NCBI RefSeq assembly: GCF_000730165.1
Contig: NZ_CP022113.1
Coordinates: 620,001-684,000 of the forward strand
Direction: 5' to 3'
From: Nitrospirillum viridazoti CBAmc
GTDB taxonomy: Bacteria; Pseudomonadota; Alphaproteobacteria; Azospirillales; Azospirillaceae
DNA length: 64,000 bases
A program made the position numbers and the translations under genes. Of the stretch, positions 8,621-17,281 are shown in pieces. The notes beneath the pieces were generated by a model. That model did not search any database. It saw only the letters and a program-made list of their open reading frames with translations, and was not told the DNA's origin. Each line of letters begins with the position of its first letter. The first letter of the stretch is position 1.

Positions 8621-10765
8621 TCACTGGCCGGCGACCCGGGCGGGGCCGCCCATGCGGATCGGAAACTCATAGATCGAGGTGGAAAGCGCCGGTACCGTCA
8701 GCGGCCCGCGCAAGGACGGGGCCGGCGCCTCGATGATGGTGACCTGTGGGGCGGCGCCCACCTTGTTCTGCGCGTCCAGGTCCGGCCCGCTCAGCCGCCA
8801 GACGCGGCCGGCACCGTCGGCCTTCGCCCCCTGGACCGCCAGCGACAGCGGTTGCGGCTGGAAAGTGGCGTTGACCACGGCGACCCGCAACGAGCGCCGG
8901 TCGGGGCTGAGGCCGGCGACGATGTCCAGCGGATGGGTCGGGCTGCCCGACTTCACCTGAGGGTGATCGTAGCCCACCGCAAACTTCGGGTCCGGGGGTG
9001 GCGCGTCACCCGTCACCGCGACGGGGATGACACCGGCGCCGAACCGCTCCCCATACAGTTTGAAGACCTGGCCCGTCGCGTTCAGCGTGGCCCCCGCCGG
9101 CGTCACGTCCAGGGTGGAAATGCCGAAGGTGAAGGCGCTCATGCGGATGAAGTCCGAATGGCGCAGCATCTCCTGCATCACCATGGAATAGGCCAGCGCC
9201 AGCTTCAGGGTGGGTTTGGTGCCGGCCCCGATGTAGGCGTACTCGTCGATGGACAGGAAAATGGGCTTCTGCGCCATCGCCGGGAAGCGCCGCTGGTAGA
9301 TGGCCCATTCCTCCGCCTTCATGCGCACCTGGTTGGCGGGGGCGCGGGCGAACTCCATCAACTCGTCCGCCGGCGGGGCGTCGGGGCGCTTCTCCACCGT
9401 GTCATACCAATGCTCGCTCAGGCCGTCGAAGTCGCCCCAGGCCTTGGCCAGCAGCCCGCCGGTCCAATCATTCTCGGTCCCGAACTTGGCCTGAATGCTC
9501 TCCAGGCTGGCGTTCTCCTTGGCGTCACGCGGATGCATCTGGTCCGGCATGGCGCCGGAACCGATCAGGGTGATGGTCGGATCCACCGCCCGCATCGCGG
9601 CGGCGAACTCGCGGTGCTTGATCATGAAGTAGTCCAGCGAGGTGCGGCCGATCTGCCACCAGCCGTAAGGCTCGTTCCCGATGTTCCAGTAGCGTACGCC
9701 GTAGGGCTCGGGATGGCCGTTGGCGGCGCGCTTGGCACCCCATTCGCTGGTGGCCGGGCCGTTCAGGTACTCCACCTCCTCCGCCGCGGAATGGGCGTCG
9801 CCCAGGCCGGCGTTGACCGTCACATAGGGGTCCACCCCCAGCAGGCGGGTCAGCGCCATATACTCGTCCATGCCAAGGTCATTGGGCTGCATGGCGCTCC
9901 AGGCGTAGTCGTAGACGGGGGGCCGCCGGTCGCGCGGGCCCAGGGCCTGGTGCCAATCCCAGTTCGACAGGAAGTTCCCGCCCGGGAGGCGCCAGAAGCC
10001 GGAGTGCAGCGACTTCAGCACGGCGATGGTGTCGGCCCGCCAGCCGTCCACATTGTCCGCCGGCATGAGGGTGACGGTGCCGACGCGGAAGAAGCCCGTG
10101 CCGGCGCCTGTCACCTCGAACCGGGCGTCCGCCGTGTCGGCCCCCGGCTTGAAGGCGAAATCCAGGCTCTGCCACTCCGCCGTCAACGGCGGCAGGGTGA
10201 CCGTCTGGCGGTCGCCCGCACCCGGCCCCCACGCCAGCGCCACCGTCAGCACCGTGCCCGGGGTTCCGTTGGCCACGATATGTCCGACATATTCGCGCCC
10301 CTGCGCCACGCCCAGCCCGCCCTGGCCGAAGCCATGCGGCGCGGCCGCGTCCACCGCCACGCGCACGCTCTGCGCACCGACATAGGGCTGGGCCCGGTCC
10401 ATGGTCACCGCCGCCTCATCCCCGATGGGGCGCCATTTGCGATTGACCAGGGCCGGCTTGCCCTCCACCGACAGGGGCTGGGGCGGATCCTTCCCCTCGG
10501 CGACGACGGGGAAGTAGAATTTGCGGTCGTCCAGCAGCTCCGCCCACAGCGCGCGGTTCATGAGGCCGCCGATGGGTTCGATGAACATGCCGTAAGCGTA
10601 GGGCGTGACGGCGGCACTGGCGCGCGTGGCGTCGATCCGCGCGACGACGGGCCGCGCGACGACGGGGCGCGTGGTCACGGGTTCCGCCGCCGCGTACACG
10701 GCACCACCCAGCAAGACTGTCGAAAGCGCGAGTACCGCCCCCAGGCGGCTGTGCGTGGCTGCCAT
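8621..10765 (-). CDS. Secreted alpha-L-arabinofuranosidase, GH51 family
   Basis: About 714 residues with a signal peptide (LGAVLALSTVLLGGAVYAAAE). A carbohydrate-binding-like beta domain (about 90-235) precedes the GH51 TIM barrel. The acid/base Glu lies in RYWNIGNEPYGWW (about E365) and the nucleophile Glu in FLSIDEYAYIG (about E508). The C-terminal part is a beta-sandwich typical of GH51. The start at 10765 has GGGAGGGA before it; the upstream in-frame ATG at 10867 falls inside a regulatory palindrome and is rejected. The enzyme removes arabinose from arabinan or arabinoxylan. It heads the esterase operon and is divergent from GH39, sharing the LacI-type operator at 10852-10867. Confidence 0.88.
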   Translation of the reverse strand: MAATHSRLGAVLALSTVLLGGAVYAAAEPVTTRPVVARPVVARIDATRASAAVTPYAYGMFIEPIGGLMNRALWAELLDDRKFYFPVVAEGKDPPQPLSVEGKPALVNRKWRPIGDEAAVTMDRAQPYVGAQSVRVAVDAAAPHGFGQGGLGVAQGREYVGHIVANGTPGTVLTVALAWGPGAGDRQTVTLPPLTAEWQSLDFAFKPGADTADARFEVTGAGTGFFRVGTVTLMPADNVDGWRADTIAVLKSLHSGFWRLPGGNFLSNWDWHQALGPRDRRPPVYDYAWSAMQPNDLGMDEYMALTRLLGVDPYVTVNAGLGDAHSAAEEVEYLNGPATSEWGAKRAANGHPEPYGVRYWNIGNEPYGWWQIGRTSLDYFMIKHREFAAAMRAVDPTITLIGSGAMPDQMHPRDAKENASLESIQAKFGTENDWTGGLLAKAWGDFDGLSEHWYDTVEKRPDAPPADELMEFARAPANQVRMKAEEWAIYQRRFPAMAQKPIFLSIDEYAYIGAGTKPTLKLALAYSMVMQEMLRHSDFIRMSAFTFGISTLDVTPAGATLNATGQVFKLYGERFGAGVIPVAVTGDAPPPDPKFAVGYDHPQVKSGSPTHPLDIVAGLSPDRRSLRVAVVNATFQPQPLSLAVQGAKADGAGRVWRLSGPDLDAQNKVGAAPQVTIIEAPAPSLRGPLTVPALSTSIYEFPIRMGGPARVAGQ

Positions 10766-10851
10766 TATTCCCTCCCAGGTGGGCCCTTCCCTGACGGGTC
10801 GCCCGGTTTTTGCCCCCCGTCCGTGACGGCGGGAGGTGTGCGTGTCGCGCA

Positions 10852-10867
10852 ATGTGAGCGCTAACAT
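10852..10867. promoter_or_regulatory. LacI-type operator between GH51 and GH39
   Basis: ATGTGAGCGCTAACAT is an imperfect even palindrome centred on CG, the style bound by LacI-family regulators. The core TG(N)(N)AGCGCTAACA recurs at 17183-17196 before the TonB receptor. No LacI-family gene lies in the window, so the regulator must be elsewhere. Confidence 0.55.
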
Positions 10868-10930
10868 GATTTAATTGTCTGAGTATTTGATTTGGAGTCA
10901 AGATGTGTCAGGGTGGCGCCACAAAAAACG

Positions 10931-10969
10931 GGCCACGGAAAACGGCCACGAAAATCGGCCACGAAAATC
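10931..10969 (+). repeat. Three tandem 13-bp repeats in the GH39 leader
   Basis: GGCCACGGAAAAC (10931-10943) is followed by two identical copies of GGCCACGAAAATC (10944-10956, 10957-10969). The block ends 11 bases before the GTG start, directly before the GGGAGGAA ribosome-binding site. Since 13 is not a multiple of three, it is unlikely to be coding. Confidence 0.7.
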
Positions 10970-10980
10970 GGGAGGAACGG

Positions 10981-12720
10981 GTGGCGGCGGATGATTGGCG
11001 AAGCGAGGACGGCCGGAGGGGCCGGGCGGCCCGGCGGCGACAGCGGGTGCGCACCTTGGCGGCCGGTCTGCTGGCGCTGAGCCTTTCATCCCGGCCGGGG
11101 CTGGCCCAATCCATGCCGACACCCCAACCCATGCCGACACCGGTGTCCATCACTGTGGACCTGGCCCATCCGGTGGGCCCGGCTCATCCCCTTTACGCCT
11201 GGTTCGGCTATGACGAAGCCAACTACACCACCATGCGGGACGGCCGGGCCCTGCTGACCGAGCTGCACGACCTGGCGCCGGTGCCGGTGCACATCCGCAC
11301 CCACCACCTGCTGAGTTCCGGCGACGGCGTGGCGGCCCTGAAATGGAGTTCGACCAACGTCTATTCCGAGGACGCGGCCGGCAACCCCGTCTACGATTTC
11401 CACATCCTGGATGGGATTTTCGACGCCTACCGCGATGCCGGCGTGGTGCCCATGGTGGAGCTGGGCTTCACGCCCAAGGCCCTGGTCAGCGGCGCCGGAC
11501 CCTATGAGGATGTCTACCCCGACGCCGCCATCGGCGGCACGGTGCACAGCCCACCCAAGGATTACACCAAGTGGCGGGCGCTGATCCGCACCGTGGTGGC
11601 CCACCTGGCGGATCGCTATGGCCGGCAGACCGTGGCCGGCTGGTATTTCGAGGTGTGGAACGAGCCGGACATTCCCTACTGGCACGGCACGCCCGCCCAG
11701 TATTTCCAACTATATGACACCACCGTCGCCGCGGTGCGGTCCGTGCTACCCCAGGCCAAGGTGGGCGGCCCCGCCACCACCGGGCCCGGCGGAGCCAGCG
11801 GCGCCCAGTTCCTGAAGGATTTCCTAGACCACGTCGCCGCCACGCGGGCGCCGCTGGACTTCATCTCCTTCCACGCCAAGGGACAGCCCACCATCCAGGA
11901 CGGGCAGGTCACCATGGGCCTGGCGCAGGAACTGACGGACGTGGACAAGGGCTTCGCCCTGATCGCCGGCCACCCGGAATTCCGTTCCCTGCCCATCATC
12001 CTGTCAGAGGCCGACCCCGAGGGCTGCGCTGCCTGCTCCATGACCGTCAACCCCGCCAACGCCTATCGCAACGGCGCTCTCTATCCCGCCTATACTGCCG
12101 CCGCCTACAAGCGCCTGTTCGAGCTGGCCGACCGGCACGGCGTCAACCTGCTCGCCATGCTGAGCTGGTCGTTCGAGTTCGAGGGCCGGGCCTATTTCGA
12201 AGGTTTCCGCGACCTGTCGACCAATGGCGTCGACAAGCCCATCCTGAATTTCTTCCGGATGGCGGCGATGCTGCGCGGCACCCGCGTCGCCACCGCCGGC
12301 CCCCAGTCCCACACGGCGGCCGACATCATCGCCCACGGCGTGCGCGACGCGCCGGACATCGATGCCCTGGCCACCGCCGACGCGCGCGGCGCCGCCGTGA
12401 TGGTGTGGAACTATCATGACGAAGCGAAGCCGGCCGGCGGTACGCCCGTGGCGCTGACTATCACTGGCCTGCCCAAAACGGCGGCGCGGGTACGGCTGAG
12501 CCACTACCGCATCGATGACCGCCACTCCAACGCCTACACCGCCTGGCAGGCCATGGGGTCGCCGCAGAACCCGACCCCGGCGCAACTGGCGGAGCTGAAG
12601 GGGCAGGCCGGGCTGCAGCTGATGGAATCGCCCCGCTGGCTGGCGCCCTCGGGCGGCACCGTCCCCCTCACCCTGGATATGCCGCGCCAGTCGGTCTCGC
12701 TGCTGGCGCTGGATTGGTAA
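10981..12720 (+). CDS. Secreted beta-xylosidase-like GH39 glycosidase
   Basis: About 579 residues from a GTG start chosen because GGGAGGAAC precedes it and because the in-frame ATG at 10903 would translate a tandem-repeat block. A twin-arginine-free but Arg-rich signal region (RRRQRVRTLAAGLLALSLSS...GLAQ) directs export. The GH39 barrel shows acid/base Glu in YFEVWNEPDIPYWHG (about E228) and nucleophile Glu in PIILSEADPEG (about E343), then a beta-sandwich end. GH39 enzymes mainly release xylose from xylo-oligomers. It is followed after 58 bases by a GH3 gene on the same strand and shares a divergent promoter region with GH51, so the four genes look like one arabinoxylan regulon. Confidence 0.82.
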   Translation: MAADDWRSEDGRRGRAARRRQRVRTLAAGLLALSLSSRPGLAQSMPTPQPMPTPVSITVDLAHPVGPAHPLYAWFGYDEANYTTMRDGRALLTELHDLAPVPVHIRTHHLLSSGDGVAALKWSSTNVYSEDAAGNPVYDFHILDGIFDAYRDAGVVPMVELGFTPKALVSGAGPYEDVYPDAAIGGTVHSPPKDYTKWRALIRTVVAHLADRYGRQTVAGWYFEVWNEPDIPYWHGTPAQYFQLYDTTVAAVRSVLPQAKVGGPATTGPGGASGAQFLKDFLDHVAATRAPLDFISFHAKGQPTIQDGQVTMGLAQELTDVDKGFALIAGHPEFRSLPIILSEADPEGCAACSMTVNPANAYRNGALYPAYTAAAYKRLFELADRHGVNLLAMLSWSFEFEGRAYFEGFRDLSTNGVDKPILNFFRMAAMLRGTRVATAGPQSHTAADIIAHGVRDAPDIDALATADARGAAVMVWNYHDEAKPAGGTPVALTITGLPKTAARVRLSHYRIDDRHSNAYTAWQAMGSPQNPTPAQLAELKGQAGLQLMESPRWLAPSGGTVPLTLDMPRQSVSLLALDW

Positions 12721-12778
12721 CGACGGCCCCGGCCGACCTCAAGACCCCGGTAAAAGAACAAGGAATGGGAAGGAAAGA

Positions 12779-15469
12779 ATGCGTTATCGCCCCCTGACAC
12801 GCGCGCTGCTGCTCGGCGCCGCCTTCTTCGCCGCCAGCACCCAGGTGCGCGCGGACCAGCCTACCTCTCCCGCCGTCGGCGAGGCATGGCAAAAGGCGCA
12901 AAGCCTGGTCGCCCGCATGACACTGGATGAGAAGCTGGGCCAGCTGGTCAACGTGGCGCCCGCCATCCCCCGGCTGGACATCCCCGCCTACAACTGGTGG
13001 ACGGAATCGCTGCACGGCGCCATCGGCGCCGTCCCCACCACCAACTTCCCCGAGCCCATCGGCCTGGCCGCCACCTTCGACGCGCCCCTGGTGCACGACG
13101 TGGCCGGGACCGTCAGCGTGGAGGTGCGCGCCCTGCACACGCTGGGCCGCGCCACCGGCCACCTGGGCCGCATCGGCACCGGGCTGGACACCTGGTCGCC
13201 CAACATCAACATCTACCGCGACCCGCGCTGGGGCCGCGGCCAGGAGACCTATGGCGAGGACCCCTATCTGACGGCGCGCCTGGCGGTAGCCTTCGTCGGC
13301 GGCATGCAGGGGCCTAACCCCGACCTGCCGGACGTGGTGGCCACACCCAAGCATTTCGCCGTGCACAGCGGCCCGGAATCGACCCGCCATGCCGCCAACG
13401 TCTACGTTTCGCCGCACGACCTGGAGGATACCTACCTGCCCGCCTTCCGCGCCGCCATCGTGGAGGCGCGCGCCGGGTCCATCATGTGCGCCTACAACCG
13501 CATCGACGGGCAGCCGGCCTGCGCCAGCGACCTTCTGCTGAAGGACCATCTGCGCGGTGCGTGGCACTTCACCGGCTATGTCGTGTCGGACTGCGACGCC
13601 GTGAAGGACATCGCCGACAATCACAAGTACGCGCCCGACCAGGCCGCCGCGGTGGCCGCCGCCCTGAAGGCCGGGGTGGACAACGAGTGCAACGTCGCCA
13701 CGCTGTTCGGCGGGGGCGGCGGGCTGGCGGCGCGCTACAAGGAGGCGTATACGCGCGGCCTGATCGGTGCGGCGGACATCGACCTGGCGCTGGTGCGCCT
13801 GTTCTCCGCCCGCTACCGCAACGGCGACCTGCCCGGCCTGGACCGTCCCAAGCAGGACGTGCCCGTCCAGGCCATCGGCACGGCGGAGCACCAGCAGCTG
13901 GCGCGCAAGGTGGCCGGTGAAAGCATGGTGCTGCTGAAGAATGACGGCGTGCTGCCGCTGAAGCCCGGCGTCAAGGTGGCGGTGATCGGCCCGCATGGCG
14001 ATTCCACCCGCGTGCTGCGCGGCAACTATTCCTCCGCCCTGTCGGCCCCGCCCGTGTCGGTGCTGGACGGCTTGCGCCAGGTGATGCCGGGCGCCCGTAT
14101 CACCCACGTCCCCTTCAACGAGACCGTCATGGACGGTGACCCGGTGCCCACGTCCGCCCTGGTGACGCCGGACGGCAAGCCGGGCGTGCGGGCGCAATAT
14201 TTCAACGCCAGCGGTCCGGTGAAGGCCCCGGCGCCGGACGCGCCCTTCGGCTCCATGCCGCCGCTGGAGGTGACGTCCAAGCCCGTGCTGACGCGGGTCG
14301 AGGCTGGCGTGGGCGGCAGCGGCCATGACCAGAAGACGGTGGCAGAGAATTACCGCGTGGTCTGGACGGGCTTCCTGGTGCCGCCCGAATCCGGCACCTA
14401 TCGCCTGGGCATGACCGGCTTCTCCGGCGGAGAGTTCGAGTTCGACGGCCGCCGCGTGGACCTGGGCACGCCGCTGTGGGGTGACCTGCCCAAACTGGAA
14501 ACCGTGACCCTGGAAAAGGGCAAGCGCTATCCCATCCGCGTCGCCACCGACGTGCACACCATGGGCGGGGTGGAATTCCTGTGGAAGCGGGTGGCACCCG
14601 CCGCCGCCGCCCCCACCGCTGACGGCGACCTGGCCGCGGCCGTGGCCGACGCCGACGTCATCGTCGCCGCCGTGGGCCTGAGCGCCGACCTGGAGGGCGA
14701 GGAGATGAAGCGCCAGATCGAGGGCTTCGCCGGCGGCGACAAGACCTCCCTCGACCTGCCGTCGGAGCAGCGCCGCCTGTTGCAGGCGGCCAAGGCCACG
14801 GGCAAGCCGGTGGTGGTGGTCCTGCTGAACGGCAGCCCGCTGGACCTGTCCTGGGCCAAGGACAACGCCGCCGCCATCGTGGAGGCCTGGTACCCCGGCC
14901 AGGCGGGGGGCCTGGCTGTCGCCGACGTGCTGTCGGGCAAGACCAACCCGGCCGGCCGCTTGCCGTTGACCTTCTACCGCAGCGTGGCCGACCTGCCGCC
15001 CTTCGACGATTACGCCATGACGGGCCGCACCTATCGCTACTTCACCGGCCAGGCCGTCTACCCCTTCGGCTACGGCCTGTCCTACACCCGCTTCGACTAC
15101 GGCCCCGTGACCATGGAGCCGACGCACGGCGGCGCCGAGAACGGCGTGCGCGTGACGGCCACGGTGACCAACACCGGCGATCGCGCGGGCGACGAGGTGG
15201 CGCAGCTGTACCTGAAGCCGCCCGCGTTCGAGGGGGCGCCCCGCCTGGCGCTGCGCGGCTTCCAGCGCCTGTCCCTGGCGCCGGGTGAAAGCCGCACGGT
15301 ATCGTTCGAGCTGTCGCCCCGCGACCTCAGCTTCGTCACCCGCGACGGTGACCGCCAGGTCATGGCCGGCACCTACCAGGTCAGCGTCGGTTCCGGCCAG
15401 CCGGACAGCGGCGTGCCCGTCAAGCAGGGGCAGTTCGCCACCACGGCGGCGCTGTCCATCGAGCGGTAA
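12779..15469 (+). CDS. Secreted GH3 beta-xylosidase/beta-glucosidase with PA14 insert
   Basis: An 896-residue protein with a signal peptide (RALLLGAAFFAASTQVRA). The GH3 N-domain has NWWTESLHG, KHFAVHSGPE and the nucleophile region GYVVSDCDAV (D271). A PA14 domain is inserted at about 460-605 (VRAQYFN...YRVVWTGFL..P.SGTYRLGM), within the GH3 C-domain, and a fibronectin-III-like domain closes the protein (about 795-885). NWWTESLHG and SDCDAV resemble the xylan 1,4-beta-xylosidase branch of GH3 more than cellobiases. The ATG at 12779 follows GGAAGGAAAG. It is 58 bases behind GH39 and is likely co-transcribed; it converges on the GntR gene. Confidence 0.88.
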   Translation: MRYRPLTRALLLGAAFFAASTQVRADQPTSPAVGEAWQKAQSLVARMTLDEKLGQLVNVAPAIPRLDIPAYNWWTESLHGAIGAVPTTNFPEPIGLAATFDAPLVHDVAGTVSVEVRALHTLGRATGHLGRIGTGLDTWSPNINIYRDPRWGRGQETYGEDPYLTARLAVAFVGGMQGPNPDLPDVVATPKHFAVHSGPESTRHAANVYVSPHDLEDTYLPAFRAAIVEARAGSIMCAYNRIDGQPACASDLLLKDHLRGAWHFTGYVVSDCDAVKDIADNHKYAPDQAAAVAAALKAGVDNECNVATLFGGGGGLAARYKEAYTRGLIGAADIDLALVRLFSARYRNGDLPGLDRPKQDVPVQAIGTAEHQQLARKVAGESMVLLKNDGVLPLKPGVKVAVIGPHGDSTRVLRGNYSSALSAPPVSVLDGLRQVMPGARITHVPFNETVMDGDPVPTSALVTPDGKPGVRAQYFNASGPVKAPAPDAPFGSMPPLEVTSKPVLTRVEAGVGGSGHDQKTVAENYRVVWTGFLVPPESGTYRLGMTGFSGGEFEFDGRRVDLGTPLWGDLPKLETVTLEKGKRYPIRVATDVHTMGGVEFLWKRVAPAAAAPTADGDLAAAVADADVIVAAVGLSADLEGEEMKRQIEGFAGGDKTSLDLPSEQRRLLQAAKATGKPVVVVLLNGSPLDLSWAKDNAAAIVEAWYPGQAGGLAVADVLSGKTNPAGRLPLTFYRSVADLPPFDDYAMTGRTYRYFTGQAVYPFGYGLSYTRFDYGPVTMEPTHGGAENGVRVTATVTNTGDRAGDEVAQLYLKPPAFEGAPRLALRGFQRLSLAPGESRTVSFELSPRDLSFVTRDGDRQVMAGTYQVSVGSGQPDSGVPVKQGQFATTAALSIER

Positions 15470-15484
15470 GCCGAAGTCCGCGCG

Positions 15485-15532
15485 CGGCCCAGTCTACGCC
15501 TTTGCCAGGCTATGCCTTGAAAGACTGGGCCG
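15485..15532. terminator. Long-loop inverted repeat between GH3 and gntR
   Basis: CGGCCCAGTCT (15485-15495) is the exact complement of AGACTGGGCCG (15522-15532). The right arm lies in the 3' end of the GntR gene. It sits between convergent genes and may act as a transcription barrier in both directions. Confidence 0.4.
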
Positions 15533-16247
15533 TGTCGCGCAGCGCCTCGGTGATCAGCAGGCGCATGGCGTCGCGCGCCGCCTCGGCATCGCGGGCGGCG
15601 ACGGCGTTCAGGACGTAGCGGTGCAGGGGGATGGGGTCGCGCAGCACCACCCCCTCGCGCAGCTTGTGGATGGTGCTCCACCGCACCGCCGCCCCGATGC
15701 TGACGGCCAGCGACCCGATGAGCGGATTGCCGCTGGCCTCCAGCAGGGTGTCGTGGAAGTCGGCGTCGGCGGCCTGCCCCGCCTCCGCCGCCAGGGTGTG
15801 GCGATCCATGATGTCCAGCGCCGCCGTCATGCGGGCCAGCTGTTCCTCGGTGCGCCGCTCCGCCGCCAGGGCGGCGATGCCCGGTTCCACGATCATGCGC
15901 AGTTCGAACAGGCTGTAGATGAAGTCCTTGCTGGGTTCGGCCGCGAAATGCCAGGCCAGGACGTCGGGATCCAGCAGGTTCCAGCGCGACCGGGCGCAGA
16001 CCTGGGTGCCGCTTTTGGGCCGGCTCTCCACCAGCCCCTTGGCCGCCAGGATGCGCAACGCCTCGCGATAGGCGGAGCGGGAGACCTTCAGCCGCTCGGC
16101 GTTAACGATCTCATTCTCCAGGACATCGCCCGGCTGGTAACGGCCGGTGACGATGTCGGTGCCCAGCTTTCGGGCCAGGGAGCCGTGCAGCCGACCCATC
16201 GGGGAACCCCGGCCCAGACGGGTAAGCCCGGCGATCAATTCATCCAT
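15510..16247 (-). CDS. GntR-family transcriptional regulator (FadR/FCD subfamily)
   Basis: About 245 residues. The N-terminal winged helix has LARKLGTDIVTGRYQPGDVLENE and LKVSRSAYREALRILAAKGLVESRPKSGTQV; the C-terminal FCD ligand domain has LFELRMIVEPGIAALAA, DADFHDTLLEASGNPL and later conserved His residues that bind a metal in this subfamily. FCD regulators commonly answer sugar acids (galactonate, gluconate, uronates). I took ATG 16247 (MDELIAG) as start; an ATG at 16271 is an alternative, as neither has a strong ribosome-binding site. It lies downstream of a small tautomerase gene on the same strand, inside the sugar locus, so it may control sugar or sugar-acid genes here or elsewhere. 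Confidence 0.85.
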   Translation of the reverse strand: MDELIAGLTRLGRGSPMGRLHGSLARKLGTDIVTGRYQPGDVLENEIVNAERLKVSRSAYREALRILAAKGLVESRPKSGTQVCARSRWNLLDPDVLAWHFAAEPSKDFIYSLFELRMIVEPGIAALAAERRTEEQLARMTAALDIMDRHTLAAEAGQAADADFHDTLLEASGNPLIGSLAVSIGAAVRWSTIHKLREGVVLRDPIPLHRYVLNAVAARDAEAARDAMRLLITEALRDTAQSFKA

Positions 16248-16354
16248 ACGACAATCCGCCGGCGCTGACATCCATAGGTGGCCCGTCCCGGGGCCGCCGC
16301 CCCACCGTTGTAACATTCCGGGCGGCAACGGCACCAGCTATCGGCCGCACCCCC

Positions 16355-16585
16355 TCAGCGGGGATCGTAACCCGGCTTCTTATAAAGGGTCGTGGGCTTG
16401 TCCACGATGTCGGGCTTGTAGACCGTCTCCACCCAGTCGGCGGGATCGATGTCTTCGATGGTGATGGAAACCGATGCCTCGCTGCTGCCCATATGGGTCA
16501 TGAGCGTGCGGGTCAGTTCCTCGGCCAGCTTAGTCTTCTGCGCTTCGCTGCGGCCGGCGTACATCTTCACGATGATGTGGGGCAT
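16355..16585 (-). CDS. Small tautomerase (4-oxalocrotonate tautomerase/PptA-like)
   Basis: A 76-residue protein beginning MPHIIVKMYAGRSEAQK; after Met removal Pro1 would be the catalytic base of the tautomerase superfamily. The overall pattern, with TLMTHMGSSEASVSITIEDIDPADW and the ending KKPGY, resembles PptA/YdcE rather than classical 4-oxalocrotonate tautomerase. The role in vivo of this subgroup is not established. It lies about 107 bases upstream of the GntR gene in the same direction and may be co-transcribed. A role in sugar-acid or aromatic breakdown, such as of ferulate released by the nearby esterase, is conceivable but only inferred. Confidence 0.8.
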   Translation of the reverse strand: MPHIIVKMYAGRSEAQKTKLAEELTRTLMTHMGSSEASVSITIEDIDPADWVETVYKPDIVDKPTTLYKKPGYDPR

Positions 16586-16747
16586 AGGTGAGGCGGCTCC
16601 GTACAGGTCGAGGGTGCATCAGCTGGTCGGCCCATATCGGGCCGCCGAACAAGCGGGTAATAGGCCGGCCACTTTAGCAGAGGCCGGGCGCGTTCAGAGC
16701 CCTCGGTCACGCATGGTCTTACACCAGCGGCACGAGATTCTGACTCG

Positions 16748-16777
16748 TGCCGCTGTAGGGCGCGACTGCGTCCGCCG
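16748..16777. repeat. REP-like palindromic element, copy 1
   Basis: A 30-base element, identical at 29 positions to 28253-28282. Its core GGGCGC-GACT-GCGTCC folds into a hairpin (one G-T pair). Both copies are intergenic, as expected of a dispersed REP family. Confidence 0.6.
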
Positions 16778-17032
16778 GGGCGAGCACCGCCCAGTTAGTG
16801 TAACCGCGGGCCTGTGGCAGCGCTTCGCGGCAACCGGCCCCTTTTCCCCTTCTGGTTGCTGCACCTGCGAAAAACGCCGGAGTCCCTATGCCGCGCCGCC
16901 GTTGTTCACCACACGTCATTGGCTGAGACCGTTCTCATCGCCCCGTCGCCACCGGGAATGTTGGTACAAATGACACACTCCGCCTCTCAAAATCGCAATG
17001 TTCAGATTTTTGTCGCCCCTACCCGCACCCTG

Positions 17033-17046
17033 TGGTAGCGTTACCA
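17033..17046. promoter_or_regulatory. LacI-type operator 1 upstream of TonB receptor
   Basis: TGGTAGCGTTACCA is a 14-base near-perfect palindrome with a central CG, characteristic of LacI-family sites. It lies 236 bases before the receptor start and 137 bases before operator 2. Confidence 0.5.
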
Positions 17047-17182
17047 TTGCATAGGGTTGAGGGCTTTCCACGACAGTGGTGGCTTAGAATTACTCTAGCG
17101 AACGGGAGGATGAACGCTGGCCGGCAAATCATGCCGCTTGGCCGCCAGCGATAAGCTGCACACGGGATTTTGCATATAAATA

Positions 17183-17196
17183 TGATAGCGCTAACA
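17183..17196. promoter_or_regulatory. LacI-type operator 2 upstream of TonB receptor
   Basis: TGATAGCGCTAACA shares its core with the operator at 10852-10867. The -10-like TATAAA at 17175-17180 lies directly upstream, so a bound repressor would cover the transcription start. The receptor ATG is 86 bases downstream. Confidence 0.55.
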
Positions 17197-17281
17197 GCTG
17201 CTGTTGGCGTTTCCGTATTTCTGTGTCCCGTGCCCGGTATCACAAACAAAATCAGCGCCTTTAAAACTAGGGAGGGAAAAT

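Larger units (their letters stand above)
16586..17281. other. Long intergenic region before the TonB receptor
   Basis: No gene is supported; the short frame opposite 16719-16919 has no homology signal I recognise. The region holds one REP-like palindrome (16748-16777), a small inverted repeat TGAGA-N4-TCTCA (16924-16937), two LacI-type operators (17033-17046, 17183-17196), and a lower-GC segment from about 16970 to 17280 that must contain the receptor promoter. Confidence 0.5.

Noticed and set aside
12668-15127. Very long open frame on the strand opposite the GH3 gene
   Set aside because: It is the mirror of a high-GC coding sequence, gives a low-complexity His/Gly/Gln-rich protein without domains, and the GH3 frame has clear catalytic motifs and a signal peptide. 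Similar long antisense frames at 8606-10864, 20300-22786 and 23732-25366 were dropped for the same reason.
16719-16919. Small open frame on the minus strand before the TonB receptor
   Set aside because: It overlaps the REP-like element, has no ribosome-binding site or recognisable protein pattern.
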